Of a DNA stretch of 64,000 nt, positions 52,231 to 61,338 are shown piece by piece. Location: assembly GCA_902465605.1 (NCBI GenBank), contig CABQNT010000007.1, forward strand, positions 62,001 through 126,000, given 5' to 3'. The DNA comes from Prevotella sp902465605 (GTDB lineage: Bacteria > Bacteroidota > Bacteroidia > Bacteroidales > Bacteroidaceae). The first letter of the stretch is position 1. Every line of letters begins with the position of its first letter. A program made the position numbers and the translations under genes. The notes beneath the pieces are model-generated. The model saw only the letters and a program-made list of their open reading frames with translations, ran no database searches and was not told the DNA's origin.

Positions 52231-53772
52231 ATGGAGAAACTTATAGAACTTTATGCGCAATGGGCGGGTGAGAAACCTTCCACTATAGAGAAGTTGGAAG
52301 GGGCTGGCAGCAATCGTGTTTATTATCGTTTTGGCAACAAATCAGGCCAATCGGTGATCGCAGTGATAGGTACCAGTCGTGATGAAAATCATGCGTTCAT
52401 TTATCTCACGGAGCATTTTACGGTCAAACAGCTTCCGGTTCCTCAGATTTTGGCTGTTAGTGACGATGAACTGAGGTATCTTCAGACCGATTTGGGGCAT
52501 ACTTCGCTGTTTGATATGCTGAAAAGTGCCCGTGATGCAGGCGGCCGATACACGCAGAAAGAAAAGCAGCTGTTGACCAAAACGCTTCAGGCATTGCCCG
52601 AAATGCAAGTGAGGGGAGCCGTTGGACTCGACTTTCAACAATGTTATCCCCAACCCGAATTCAATGTAGAAAGCGTGTTGTTTGACCTGAATTATTTCAA
52701 GTATTGCTTTCTGAAAGCGACAGGAATCGATTTCCACGAGCTGATGTTAGAGGCCAATTTTCGTATGTTTGCCAAAGATTTGACATCAGAGCCAGCGGAA
52801 TGTTTCTTGTATCGCGATTTTCAAGCACGCAATGTGATGCTTGACAACGATGGTAATCCCTATTTTATTGACTATCAAGGAGGCAGAAAAGGACCGTTCT
52901 ATTATGACTTAGCGTCTTTCTTGTGGCAAGCATCAGCTAAATATCCTTTTAAATTGCGTCGTGATTTGGTTTCTGCTTATTACGAGTCTTTGAAACAATA
53001 TACGGAAGTTCCGTCGAGTAGACACTTCGTAGAGCGATTGAATCTCTTTGTGTTGTTTCGCACGTTACAGGTCTTGGGCGCATACGGCTTTCGTGGATAT
53101 TTCGAGCGGAAGAAGCATTTTATTCAATCAATTCCAGCAGCCATGCAGAATCTTCGTGAGCTTATAAAGCTTGGCGAGCATGTTTTTCCCTATCCATACA
53201 TGATGAGCGTCCTCAAAGAGATGACGGAATTGCCTCAATTTGCTAACAAGGAGGAGCGAAAAGTGAAAAGAACTGACGGCTTCAAGATTACGGATAACAA
53301 TATATTTAAGGCCAATCCGGTGGATGGACCCGCCACTTTTTCCAAATATGATGATAGAGGTGAGCTGATAGTTCGTGTGAACAGTTTTTCTTATCACAAA
53401 GGAATTCCCGAAGATCCCTCAGGAAATGGGGGCGGATATGTGTTTGATTGTCGGTCAACTCACAACCCCGGACGATACGAACCTTATAAGAATTTGACAG
53501 GTTTGGATGAGCCCGTGATTCGTTTCTTGGAAGATGATGGCGAGATACTCGTCTTCCTTGAAAGCGTATACCAATTGGCCGATCGTCACGTGGCACGATA
53601 CATTGAGCGGGGATTTACCAGTTTGATATTCTCATTTGGTTGCACAGGCGGACAACACCGCAGCGTATATTGCGCGCAACATTTGGCAGAACACATTCAT
53701 GATAAGTTCGGAATTGAGGTAAAAATCAATCACCGTGAACAGAAAATAGAGCAAACGTTGGAGGCAAAGTAG
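52231..53772 (+). CDS. Fusion of AmgK-like aminosugar kinase and RapZ C-terminal domain
   Basis: A 513-residue protein. Residues about 1-330 form an aminoglycoside-phosphotransferase fold, with the catalytic loop LYRDFQARNVMLD and the metal motif PYFIDYQGG. Residues about 371-513 match the C-terminal domain of RapZ, ending with FGCTGGQHRSVYCAQHL and INHRE. The next gene is a MurU-like nucleotidyltransferase, so the kinase half probably phosphorylates MurNAc or GlcNAc at the anomeric position, as AmgK does in peptidoglycan recycling. The RapZ half is known to sense glucosamine-6-phosphate in E. coli. ATG at 52231 chosen; the frame is open back to 52054. Confidence 0.82.
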   Translation: MEKLIELYAQWAGEKPSTIEKLEGAGSNRVYYRFGNKSGQSVIAVIGTSRDENHAFIYLTEHFTVKQLPVPQILAVSDDELRYLQTDLGHTSLFDMLKSARDAGGRYTQKEKQLLTKTLQALPEMQVRGAVGLDFQQCYPQPEFNVESVLFDLNYFKYCFLKATGIDFHELMLEANFRMFAKDLTSEPAECFLYRDFQARNVMLDNDGNPYFIDYQGGRKGPFYYDLASFLWQASAKYPFKLRRDLVSAYYESLKQYTEVPSSRHFVERLNLFVLFRTLQVLGAYGFRGYFERKKHFIQSIPAAMQNLRELIKLGEHVFPYPYMMSVLKEMTELPQFANKEERKVKRTDGFKITDNNIFKANPVDGPATFSKYDDRGELIVRVNSFSYHKGIPEDPSGNGGGYVFDCRSTHNPGRYEPYKNLTGLDEPVIRFLEDDGEILVFLESVYQLADRHVARYIERGFTSLIFSFGCTGGQHRSVYCAQHLAEHIHDKFGIEVKINHREQKIEQTLEAK

Positions 53773-53840
53773 CTTTTTTTAGGACGACAAGTTAAATACC
53801 TGCTGGTTTTGACAGCGGTGAGTGAGAGAGATAAGTAGCG

Positions 53841-54587
53841 ATGAAAGAAGATAAAGAAATGATGCAAGCAATGATTTTAGCAGCGGGATTGGGAACCCGA
53901 CTCAAACCGCTGACCGACCATGTGCCTAAGGCTTTGGTGGAAGTTGGTGGTGAACCTTTGCTCAAACAGGTGATATTCAAGTTAAAAGATGCGGGTTTCA
54001 GTCGTATTATTGTCAATGTACATCATTTCTCCGAGCAAATTATTCAATACTTAGAGGCAAATCATTATTTTGGTTTAGATATCCGTATCAGCGACGAAAC
54101 CAACCAGTTGCTCGATACGGGAGGTGGTATTAAGGCTGCAAAGCGTTTGTTTGGAGACACCAGAATATTGATTCATAACGTTGATATACTAAGCAACATC
54201 AACCTTCAACGCTTTTATTTCGCTCATACGGAGGCTGCGGCAACCTTGCTGGTCAGCGAGCGTAACACCAATCGTTACCTGCTTTTTGATGACGACATGC
54301 GCTTGGTTGGTTGGACGAACGTGAACACTGGTGAGGTTCGTTCGCCCTATCCAAACTTAAATGTGGCACAGTACAAGAAGTTTGCCTTCGCCGGTATTCA
54401 CACCTTTTCACCACAGTTGTTTCCATGGATGGATTCTTTTCCCGACCGTTTTGGCGTGATTGATTTCTATTTAAGCGTGTGCAATCAGGTTCCCATCATT
54501 GGACATGTAGAGTCAAACCTTAAGCTGATGGATGTTGGCAAGCAAGAAACGCTGCATGCAGCTGAACAGTTTATGCATCAATTGTGA
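53841..54587 (+). CDS. MurU-like sugar-1-phosphate nucleotidyltransferase
   Basis: A 248-residue nucleotidyltransferase. MILAAGLGTRLKPLTDHVPKALVEVGG is the nucleotide-binding signature. IHNVDILSN carries the metal-binding Asp, and GVIDFYLS occurs near the C-terminus. The preceding kinase gene and the size suggest MurNAc-1-phosphate uridylyltransferase, which makes UDP-MurNAc from recycled cell wall. Other sugar substrates are possible. It begins 68 bp after the kinase. The first ATG (53841) is used, with ATGs at 53859 and 53862 possible. Confidence 0.82.
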   Translation: MKEDKEMMQAMILAAGLGTRLKPLTDHVPKALVEVGGEPLLKQVIFKLKDAGFSRIIVNVHHFSEQIIQYLEANHYFGLDIRISDETNQLLDTGGGIKAAKRLFGDTRILIHNVDILSNINLQRFYFAHTEAAATLLVSERNTNRYLLFDDDMRLVGWTNVNTGEVRSPYPNLNVAQYKKFAFAGIHTFSPQLFPWMDSFPDRFGVIDFYLSVCNQVPIIGHVESNLKLMDVGKQETLHAAEQFMHQL

Positions 54588-54619
54588 GCTGACGTTTCAC
54601 TCCAGTCAACTCTCATTAC

Positions 54620-55459
54620 CTATAATGGAAGTACGGTAGTAAAGCAATCGTTGAACAACTGACTGATTCCTTGTGGTTCTTTTTTGAAAATACCATAGAT
54701 GGTACTGCCGCTTCCACTCATGGCTGCATACACAGCCCCTTGCTGGTAGAGCTGCTCTTTGATGTGCTTCAGCTTCGGATACAACTTGAATACTGGTATT
54801 TCAAAGTCATTCATCAGTTCGTCTTTCCACGTTTCTATGGGCTGACCGATGATGTCACGGCAGCATTTGGCAGGTTGTTTCACCTCAATTTTGGCATAAG
54901 CATCTTTGGTTGAAACGGCTATGTCGGGTTTAATCAGTGCGAGATAACACCCTTCAAGACCCCTTTTTGGCAGTTCTGTTGGCACGAGTTGGTCACCAAT
55001 TCCCGTAGCAAATGAAGGCTTAGCGGTGATGAAGAAAGCGCAATCAGCACCCAGTTGGGCAGCATATTGCTCCATGTCAGCGGTGGTAAGATTGAGTTTG
55101 AATTGCTCATTGAGCAGTCTAATCATGAATGCTGCATCACTTGATCCGCCTCCTAAGCCCGCTTGTGAGGGGATTTTCTTGTAAAGATGAGCGTGAACGC
55201 GTGGTAGTGGGAAGTCTTTGGCCAGTAAATGATAAGCCTGGATGACGAGATTGTTGTCTTCGTGAACATCGACTGCCATCCCTGTTATCTTCAAATCGCA
55301 CGGATTATCGGATGGAAACTGTTCATCCATGCGTGTTATTTCAAGCGTGTCGTGCAACGGAATGGGGAAGAACACAGTTTCTACGTTGTGGTAACCATCT
55401 GGCCGAACGCCTACTACGTTAAGGCCTAAATTGATTTTGGCACATGGAAATGTAATCAT
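54620..55459 (-). CDS. ispE: 4-diphosphocytidyl-2-C-methyl-D-erythritol kinase
   Basis: GHMP kinase of the non-mevalonate isoprenoid pathway. About 279 residues. CAKINLGLNVVGVRPDGYH starts the fold with the catalytic Lys, and SQAGLGGGSSDAAFMI near 93-108 is the ATP-binding loop. MSGSGSTIYGIF near the C-terminus completes the site. The frame extends to 55498, but homology begins at MITFPCAKINLGL, so the ATG at 55459 is used. It lies convergent with the MurU-like gene. Confidence 0.95.
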   Translation of the reverse strand: MITFPCAKINLGLNVVGVRPDGYHNVETVFFPIPLHDTLEITRMDEQFPSDNPCDLKITGMAVDVHEDNNLVIQAYHLLAKDFPLPRVHAHLYKKIPSQAGLGGGSSDAAFMIRLLNEQFKLNLTTADMEQYAAQLGADCAFFITAKPSFATGIGDQLVPTELPKRGLEGCYLALIKPDIAVSTKDAYAKIEVKQPAKCCRDIIGQPIETWKDELMNDFEIPVFKLYPKLKHIKEQLYQQGAVYAAMSGSGSTIYGIFKKEPQGISQLFNDCFTTVLPL

Positions 55460-55537
55460 GTAGCAATGGGTTGATAGACAAAATGCAAATGCCAACAAAC
55501 AGCATAAACTGCGTTGTTGGCACTTTTATAGTTGAAT

Positions 55538-57829
55538 TTATTTTTTTGAATTCTTGATTTTCTCCACGTATGCATCGATGGCAGCCACGGCAGTGATGTT
55601 TACAATGTCGCGCACAGAACATTCGAAGTCGGTAAAATGGATTGGTTTTTTCAATCCCATTTGTATCGGACCAATGATTTCTGCATCCGAATTGAGGGCT
55701 TGCAGCAATTTGTAACTGCCGTTGGCACTGCTCATGTTTGAGAAAACCAGCGTGTTGACGTTCTTTCCCTTCAAGCGAGTGAATGGATATTTGTCATCGC
55801 GTAATTTTTTGTCCATGGCAAAATTAACCTGCATTTCTCCATCGATAGCCAAGTCAGGGAACTCTTGTTGCATTCTTTCTACGGCCGCATGAACCTTTTG
55901 CGGACTTCCAATCGTGTCTGTTCCAAAGTTGGAATAGCTAATCATCGCCATGACTGGCTTGTCATTGAAGAATCTTACTGCGTCAGCACTGAGGCGCGCA
56001 ATGTCATACAACACATTCTCGTCTGGGTGCCTGTTGATTAAGGTGTCAGAAATGTAGTAGATGCCTTTTTTGGTGTCAAGGATGTGCATGGTGGCAAAAG
56101 TTTTGTATCCAGGACGAATACCAATCACTTCTTTTGCCACCTTAATGGTGTTCGAGTATTTTGTGTAGAGACCTGTGATGAACCCATCTGCATCACCATG
56201 TTCAACCATCGACATGCCAAAATAGTTGCGCTCGTACATTTTGTCGTAAGCTTCTTCAAAGGTATATCCTTGACGTTCAAGCTTTTCTGACAGGTGTTTG
56301 GCAAACTTCGCACGCTTTCCTTGTTCCTTATCTGCGCGCATGTCTATGATTTTGATCCCCGTGAGGTCGAGTTTCAGTCGGTTAGCCAGTCGGTTAAGTC
56401 TGTCTGGATTTCCTAACAGAATAGGGAAGCAAATGCCTTCTTGCTTTGCCTGCACGGCAGCTTTCATCATGGTGTGGTGGCCTCCTTCTGCAAACACAAT
56501 GCGCTGTGGATGGCGAGCGGCCGTGGCATGCAGGGTTCTCGTAAACTTAGACTCCTGTCCGAGCAACTCCTTCAAATGCTCTTTGTACTTATCCCAGTCC
56601 TTGATAGGTGTTCTGGCAACGCCACTGTCTACGGCTGCTTTGGCTACAGCCGCACTCACTGCTGTGATGAGGCGCGGGTCAATGGGCTTTGGAATGAAAT
56701 ACTTGGGACCGAAACTCAAGTCGTTGATGTGGTAAACTTCATTGACCACATCCGGAATGGGTTGTTTGGCCAGGTCGGCTATGGCATGTACGGCGGCCAT
56801 TTTCATTTCCTCATTGATGGCCTTGGCGTGTACATCCAGCGCACCACGGAAGATGTATGGGAAGCCAATGACATTGTTAATCTGATTAGGATAATCGCTG
56901 CGACCAGTCGACATGATGACGTCTGGCCGACTGTCAAGGGCATCTTCGTAGCTAATTTCAGGCACGGGATTGGCCAATGCGAACACGATAGGATTGGAAG
57001 CCATCGAACGAATCATGTCTTTGGATAGAATATTGCCTCTTGACAAACCCACAAAGACGTCGGCATCCTTAACGGCTTCCTCCAACGTGTGTACGTCCTT
57101 CCGGTCGGTGGCGAACATTTCTTTTTGTGGGTTCAGGTCTGTACGGTCTTTTGTAATCACTCCGTGCGAGTCCAGCATCAGGATATTTTCTTTCTTTACC
57201 CCCAAGGCTACATACAATTTGGTACAGCTGATGGCAGCGGCTCCAGCGCCATTAATAACCAGTTTGGCCTTCTTAATGTCTTTGCCGGCAACCTCTAAAG
57301 CGTTCTTCAGGCCTGCGGCAGATATGATGGCCGTGCCATGCTGGTCGTCGTGCATCACGGGGATGTCGAGCGTTTTCTTCAGCCTTTCCTCAATATAGAA
57401 ACATTCCGGTGCTTTGATGTCTTCCAGATTGATGCCGCCAAACGACGGTGCAATCCTTTCAACGGTCTCACAAAACTTTACGGGGTCTTTCTCGTCTACC
57501 TCAATGTCGAATACGTCGATGCCGCCATATATCTTGAACAGCAAGCCTTTGCCTTCCATCACGGGCTTGCCACTCATGGCACCAATGTCCCCCAAGCCCA
57601 GCACTGCCGTGCCGTTGGAGATCACTGCGACCAAGTTTCCCTTGTTGGTGTATTTGTAAGTGTCATTTTCATTATTCTGAATCTCAAGACACGGATAGGC
57701 CACACCTGGTGAATAGGCCAGACTGAGGTCGGTTTGAGTCCTGTAAGGCTTGGTCGGTTTCACTTCGATTTTGCCGGGACGTTCTCCCTCATGGTAAGCA
57801 AGAGCTGCTTCTTTGGTGATTTTTAACAT
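55538..57829 (-). CDS. maeB: NADP-dependent malic enzyme with phosphotransacetylase-like domain
   Basis: Converts malate to pyruvate and CO2 with NADP. A 763-residue fusion, as in MaeB. The N-terminal malic domain (AYSPGVAYPCLEI, MEGKGLLFKIYGGID) and the NAD(P)-binding domain (LVINGAGAAAISC) are followed from about residue 430 by a phosphotransacetylase-like domain (VFAEGGHHTMMKAA, AMISYSNFGTDTIGSP), which usually acts as a regulatory acetyl-CoA sensor. Single-gene unit. Confidence 0.96.
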   Translation of the reverse strand: MLKITKEAALAYHEGERPGKIEVKPTKPYRTQTDLSLAYSPGVAYPCLEIQNNENDTYKYTNKGNLVAVISNGTAVLGLGDIGAMSGKPVMEGKGLLFKIYGGIDVFDIEVDEKDPVKFCETVERIAPSFGGINLEDIKAPECFYIEERLKKTLDIPVMHDDQHGTAIISAAGLKNALEVAGKDIKKAKLVINGAGAAAISCTKLYVALGVKKENILMLDSHGVITKDRTDLNPQKEMFATDRKDVHTLEEAVKDADVFVGLSRGNILSKDMIRSMASNPIVFALANPVPEISYEDALDSRPDVIMSTGRSDYPNQINNVIGFPYIFRGALDVHAKAINEEMKMAAVHAIADLAKQPIPDVVNEVYHINDLSFGPKYFIPKPIDPRLITAVSAAVAKAAVDSGVARTPIKDWDKYKEHLKELLGQESKFTRTLHATAARHPQRIVFAEGGHHTMMKAAVQAKQEGICFPILLGNPDRLNRLANRLKLDLTGIKIIDMRADKEQGKRAKFAKHLSEKLERQGYTFEEAYDKMYERNYFGMSMVEHGDADGFITGLYTKYSNTIKVAKEVIGIRPGYKTFATMHILDTKKGIYYISDTLINRHPDENVLYDIARLSADAVRFFNDKPVMAMISYSNFGTDTIGSPQKVHAAVERMQQEFPDLAIDGEMQVNFAMDKKLRDDKYPFTRLKGKNVNTLVFSNMSSANGSYKLLQALNSDAEIIGPIQMGLKKPIHFTDFECSVRDIVNITAVAAIDAYVEKIKNSKK

Positions 57830-57997
57830 TGGATTATAGTACTAAATGGAGGGCGAAAAGGGCATGAATTTAATAAAAATCTACCCAGCTATCTCTCCCA
57901 ATGATTAAACGTTTTATTAGTTGATAACGGAACAAAGTTAAGAAAAAACCATTAAAGAATAACAAGTTTTTATGCTTTTTTGCATCTTTGCGCTGTT

Positions 57998-58630
57998 ATG
58001 GTAAAAGGAATGAATAGAGTGATCGGTCAAACGCCTTATCGACAAGAGTTGCGTGAGCGTATTTTGAAAGCAGCCATGAGTGAGTTTTTCGAGAAAGGTA
58101 TCAAGGCGGTCAAGATGGATGACATCGCCAGAAGATTATCCATATCTAAGCGCACGGTGTACGAGATATACAACAACAAGGAGGAACTGCTGCTGGAAGG
58201 CATGAAAGCTGCCGAGCAAGACTTTGATGAGCACATGAAAAATTTCAGTGAACAGGACAACCATCATGTCATGGATACGTTGATTGAATTCTACAATTGT
58301 CAGGCCCAGCGTTTGTCAAAGATTTCTCCGTTATTTTTAGACGAAGTGCAAAAATACAAGCGTGTGCAAGCTTATCTTGAGAACAAGCATAAGAAACGGG
58401 ATGAAGATGCGTATAACTTTATTGACAGAGGCGTGAAAGAGGGCTTCTTTAGGCCAGACACTAATTATCACATCGTTGTGGAAGTAGCGCGTGAAGCTGT
58501 TCGTTTTGCAATGACCAGTCAGCTGTATAAGGAACATGGCCTACAGATAGTCTTTCGTAACATCATTTTATTATTCATCCGTGGAATATGCACGCTCAAC
58601 GGATTAAAGATGCTAGAACGCATTGAATGA
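57998..58630 (+). CDS. TetR/AcrR-family transcriptional regulator
   Basis: A one-component regulator of about 210 residues. The N-terminal HTH is clear: RERILKAAMSEFFEKGIKAVKMDDIARRLSISKRTVYEIYNNKEELL. The C-terminal helical part binds an unknown ligand. A -7-like CATCTTTG lies at about 57983-57990, just before the ATG at 57998; the ATG at 58010 is an alternative, preceded by AAAGGA. It is divergent from maeB. Its targets are unknown. Confidence 0.9.
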   Translation: MVKGMNRVIGQTPYRQELRERILKAAMSEFFEKGIKAVKMDDIARRLSISKRTVYEIYNNKEELLLEGMKAAEQDFDEHMKNFSEQDNHHVMDTLIEFYNCQAQRLSKISPLFLDEVQKYKRVQAYLENKHKKRDEDAYNFIDRGVKEGFFRPDTNYHIVVEVAREAVRFAMTSQLYKEHGLQIVFRNIILLFIRGICTLNGLKMLERIE

Positions 58631-58720
58631 TAGGTAGGAGAGGCCGCTGTCATTTCTCAATAAGGCGTTTGTCATGCCTGCCATAATGTCATTGAACCCT
58701 TTGGTAAGCAGGTGGTTGAT

Positions 58721-59110
58721 GATGAATTTATCTTGACAACAGCCCACTTATATTTCGTTTATTGATGAATCAACCTTCCATTGCTTCGAAATACGGCCAA
58801 AATCAGAGAGATTTGTAGTTGGTTGATAATGAATGATTTGCAGTTATTGATAAGCATCTTTGCTCCTTCTGAAGTTCATCTCGGCCGCAAAAGCAATGCT
58901 CTATGCCTCCAATCTCCATGCTTTTGTCAGCTTAGATCATGAAGATTGACCGCCAATATGGTGCAACAAAATGCTGTTTTTGCATCGTTTATGCCAAAAA
59001 TTCGTTTTTTCTAACCATGCAATTCAAATTTTGCATACCATCGGCCTATTAATTTTTTCTAGATTAGATATTTTTCATAACCGTTTTATTGTCATTTTAT
59101 AGGACAAAAA
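58721..59110. repeat. Composite intergenic repeat, copy C
   Basis: Contains TTATCTTGACA, AATACGGCCAAAAT, GCAAAAGCAATGCTCTA, an array with ATG cores at 58896, 58918 and 58939, then CCTATTAATTTTTTCTAGATT and ACCGTTTTA, in the order seen in copies A and B. It fills most of the 640-bp gap between the TetR gene and tRNA-Arg, which otherwise holds no gene. Confidence 0.75.
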
Positions 59111-59268
59111 TAACGAACGAACTTTTTGAGTAGCAGCAGATTGAGAGTAGTGTGAGGTTCGCCATCAAATGACCAATCGTGTTTGTTAAAAAATACTAAC
59201 TTCTACTGAAACAAGCCGTTTCATCGCCTTACTCTCAATCAAAATGATTACTTTTGCAGTCGATTATC

Positions 59269-59343
59269 GGTTCCGTAGCTCAGTTGGATTAGAGCAACAG
59301 CCTTCTAAGCTGTGGGTCTTGGGTTCGAACCCCAACGGAATCA
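59269..59343 (+). tRNA. tRNA-Arg (anticodon TCT)
   Basis: A 75-nt cloverleaf. GGTTCCG pairs with CGGAATC, the anticodon loop is CTTCTAA between ACAGC and GCTGT, and the T-loop is GGGTTCGAACCCC. CCA is not encoded. A -7 box TACTTTTG lies at 59249-59256. It directly borders an integrase gene and is the likely attachment site of the mobile element. Confidence 0.97.
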
Positions 59344-59358
59344 CAACCTAAGAAAAAG

Positions 59359-59380
59359 AGGATTTTGACAACAAAATCCT
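59359..59380 (+). terminator. Terminator of tRNA-Arg
   Basis: AGGATTTTG pairs with CAAAATCCT around ACAA, followed by TTTTTTTTG, 16 nt after the tRNA. Confidence 0.8.
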
Positions 59381-59502
59381 TTTTTTTGTTTAGAATGAGC
59401 CACTTGTAGGCTAATTAGCACATTTAGAGGTGTTTATACTTAATGTTTAACCCCGTGGAAATGGGAAGTAATGAGAGCAAAAAGGAGCTCTCGGGAATAA
59501 AA

Positions 59503-59545
59503 TGTGTTACCAATTTGTGTTACCAGAATACACAATGTGTTACCA
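59503..59545. promoter_or_regulatory. Three direct copies of TGTGTTACCA before the integrase
   Basis: TGTGTTACCA occurs at 59503-59512, 59516-59525 and 59536-59545. Short direct repeats between a tRNA attachment site and an integrase gene are typical arm-type binding sites for the recombinase. Confidence 0.55.
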
Positions 59546-59587
59546 CTTTTTCCACCAACCTCCCTTCTCCACAAAAATGATGCTAAT

Positions 59588-60715
59588 ATGGCAAAACAGG
59601 AAGTTGTGGTCATCTTTGACCGAAAAAAGGTAGCCGACAAACGCGGCAAAGGAAAAGTCGAAGTACGAGTCTATATCAGTAGAACCGAGAGAAAATATAT
59701 TTCTCTTGGTGATGTAGCTCCTGATGAACTGGAGACTTTCATAAGTTCTCCTAAGGTATGTGCTATCAAGAAAAGATGTGAGCAGATTTTGGCTGCAATG
59801 AGTGTTCTTGACGATAAGCTATCCGTTGAGAAGTTTGACTCCTATTATTACGAAACAGAAGACAATCCATTTGCCAAAAGTAAAGGTGCTGTGAATTTCT
59901 TGCTGTATATGGAACAATCCATAAAACAAGAAAACATACGTGAGGGTACACGCAAACACAAGATTTGCACATTGGAAGCTATCAAGCGTTTTGGTCAGAT
60001 AAAAACCACGAAGGACTTAACGCGGGAAAATTTGGTAGCCTTTGACCAATGGCTTAGAGATGGCACTCGTTCTGATGTGGCAATCAATAACTATCACAAG
60101 AACTTTCGTATTTATACAAAGAGGCTTGCTTCAGAAAATGTCATAAACGTTGACCCTTACGATTTGGTTAAATTTAAGCGAGGTAAATGTAAAGAACGTG
60201 AGCCGCTTTCTGAAGCAGAATTGAAGAAACTCCGAACAATAAAATTGGAGGGGAAACTGGATAAGGTCAGAGATTTGTTTGTGTTTGCCGCCTACACAGG
60301 TATGGCTTACTGTGATGTTCAATCATTTAACTTTGATACGATGACGGAACAACAGGGAACATTATATTATATTGACGGTAGCAGATTAAAGACTGGTTCT
60401 AAATTCTTCACTCCCATTCTCAAACCGGCAATGGAAGTGCTCAAGAAGTATGATTTCAAGTTGCCGAGAATATCCAATCAGAAGGCGAACGACTACCTAC
60501 ATCTCATCCAGGCAGCCATGAAACTCAACAAGAACCTGACCTTCCACATTGCCAGACACTCGTTTGCGACGCTGGCCCTTGCTCACGATGTGCCTATTGA
60601 AAATGTGGCACGTATGTTGGGACATCAGAATATCCGGACCACGCAGATTTATGCAAAGGTGCTGAAATCGACTATCGAGCGACATGCAGTGAACCTACAG
60701 AAAGCAATCAGGTAA
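59588..60715 (+). CDS. Tyrosine recombinase (integrase) of the mobile element
   Basis: A 375-residue phage-type integrase. An N-terminal arm-binding region and a SAM-like core-binding domain precede the catalytic domain. IARHSFATLAL gives the HxxR motif, MLGHQNIRTTQIYAKVL gives the second His and the nucleophile Tyr. Where most family members have the first catalytic Arg (TGLR), this one has TGMAYCDV, so Arg I is missing. That also happens in some Bacteroides integrases. The ATG at 59588 avoids the TGTGTTACCA repeats, which the longer frame from 59504 would span. Confidence 0.93.
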   Translation: MAKQEVVVIFDRKKVADKRGKGKVEVRVYISRTERKYISLGDVAPDELETFISSPKVCAIKKRCEQILAAMSVLDDKLSVEKFDSYYYETEDNPFAKSKGAVNFLLYMEQSIKQENIREGTRKHKICTLEAIKRFGQIKTTKDLTRENLVAFDQWLRDGTRSDVAINNYHKNFRIYTKRLASENVINVDPYDLVKFKRGKCKEREPLSEAELKKLRTIKLEGKLDKVRDLFVFAAYTGMAYCDVQSFNFDTMTEQQGTLYYIDGSRLKTGSKFFTPILKPAMEVLKKYDFKLPRISNQKANDYLHLIQAAMKLNKNLTFHIARHSFATLALAHDVPIENVARMLGHQNIRTTQIYAKVLKSTIERHAVNLQKAIR

Positions 60716-60736
60716 TCTATCAATACACCCACATAG

Positions 60737-60765
60737 AGCCGTACCTCCCACTTCGAGGTATGGCT
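60737..60765 (+). terminator. Terminator of the integrase gene
   Basis: AGCCGTACCTC pairs with GAGGTATGGCT around a 7-nt loop with one mismatch, followed by TTATGTTTT, 21 nt after the stop. Confidence 0.75.
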
Positions 60766-61098
60766 TTATGTTTTACACTCCATCAGATAATTTACCAAGT
60801 AGGCAATACCGCCAAAGAGCAGCCACAAGACATACAAAAAGCCTTGAATCATCCAACCTATCAGCTGGAAGATGGCTCTGAACAGGATATATACGAAGAG
60901 AAATACTTGCATCTTAAAACATTATTAGCCATACCAAAGATACGAAAAATATCTGAGTAAAGCAAATAATATAGCACCTAAAGCATTGACAATCAGTAAG
61001 TATTTCGCGATTTAACAATCTCGTAATATCACTACCTCACGGCTTCGGTTCTTCGTCTTTTCTTGAAGAAGCGGACTCGTAACTTCGGTTTTTCCTTA

Positions 61099-61138
61099 TA
61101 TCGCTAAATCGGGTTTTCATTATCCCGATTTCACGATA
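61099..61138 (+). terminator. Hairpin with T-tract in the mobilization region
   Basis: TATCG-CT-AAATCGGG pairs with CCCGATTT-CA-CGATA, and ATTTTTT follows. It may terminate a transcript or belong to the transfer origin. The interval 60766-61098 holds no gene I can support. Confidence 0.5.
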
Positions 61139-61247
61139 ATTTTTTCTTGAATTAGTTATCGAAGGACACCACAGTCCATCATTTCTTGCTAACTTTATGT
61201 CAGACAAGCAAGTGGCAGGACTACATTTCCCTTACGAAGTTTGGGTA

Positions 61248-61300
61248 GCAAGTTGTACTTTTGTGCGGACAAAAGTGACTTGCCAACTCTGTCAAGTTGG
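61248..61300. other. Candidate origin of transfer (oriT)
   Basis: Two adjacent inverted repeats lie 39 bp before the MobC-like gene: GCAAGT-N4-CTTTTGT-GCGG-ACAAAAG-N2-ACTTGC (61248-61283) and CCAACT-N6-AGTTGG (61283-61300), then GGATTATTC. Inverted repeats beside mob genes are the usual shape of an oriT. The nick site is not determined. Confidence 0.6.
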
Positions 61301-61338
61301 GGATTATTCTTCGCAACTCAGAATATAAACAGAAGAAT

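Noticed and set aside
60760..60960. 66-residue frame after the integrase
   Set aside because: It starts inside the integrase terminator hairpin, has no recognisable motif and no ribosome binding site; I do not support it as a gene.
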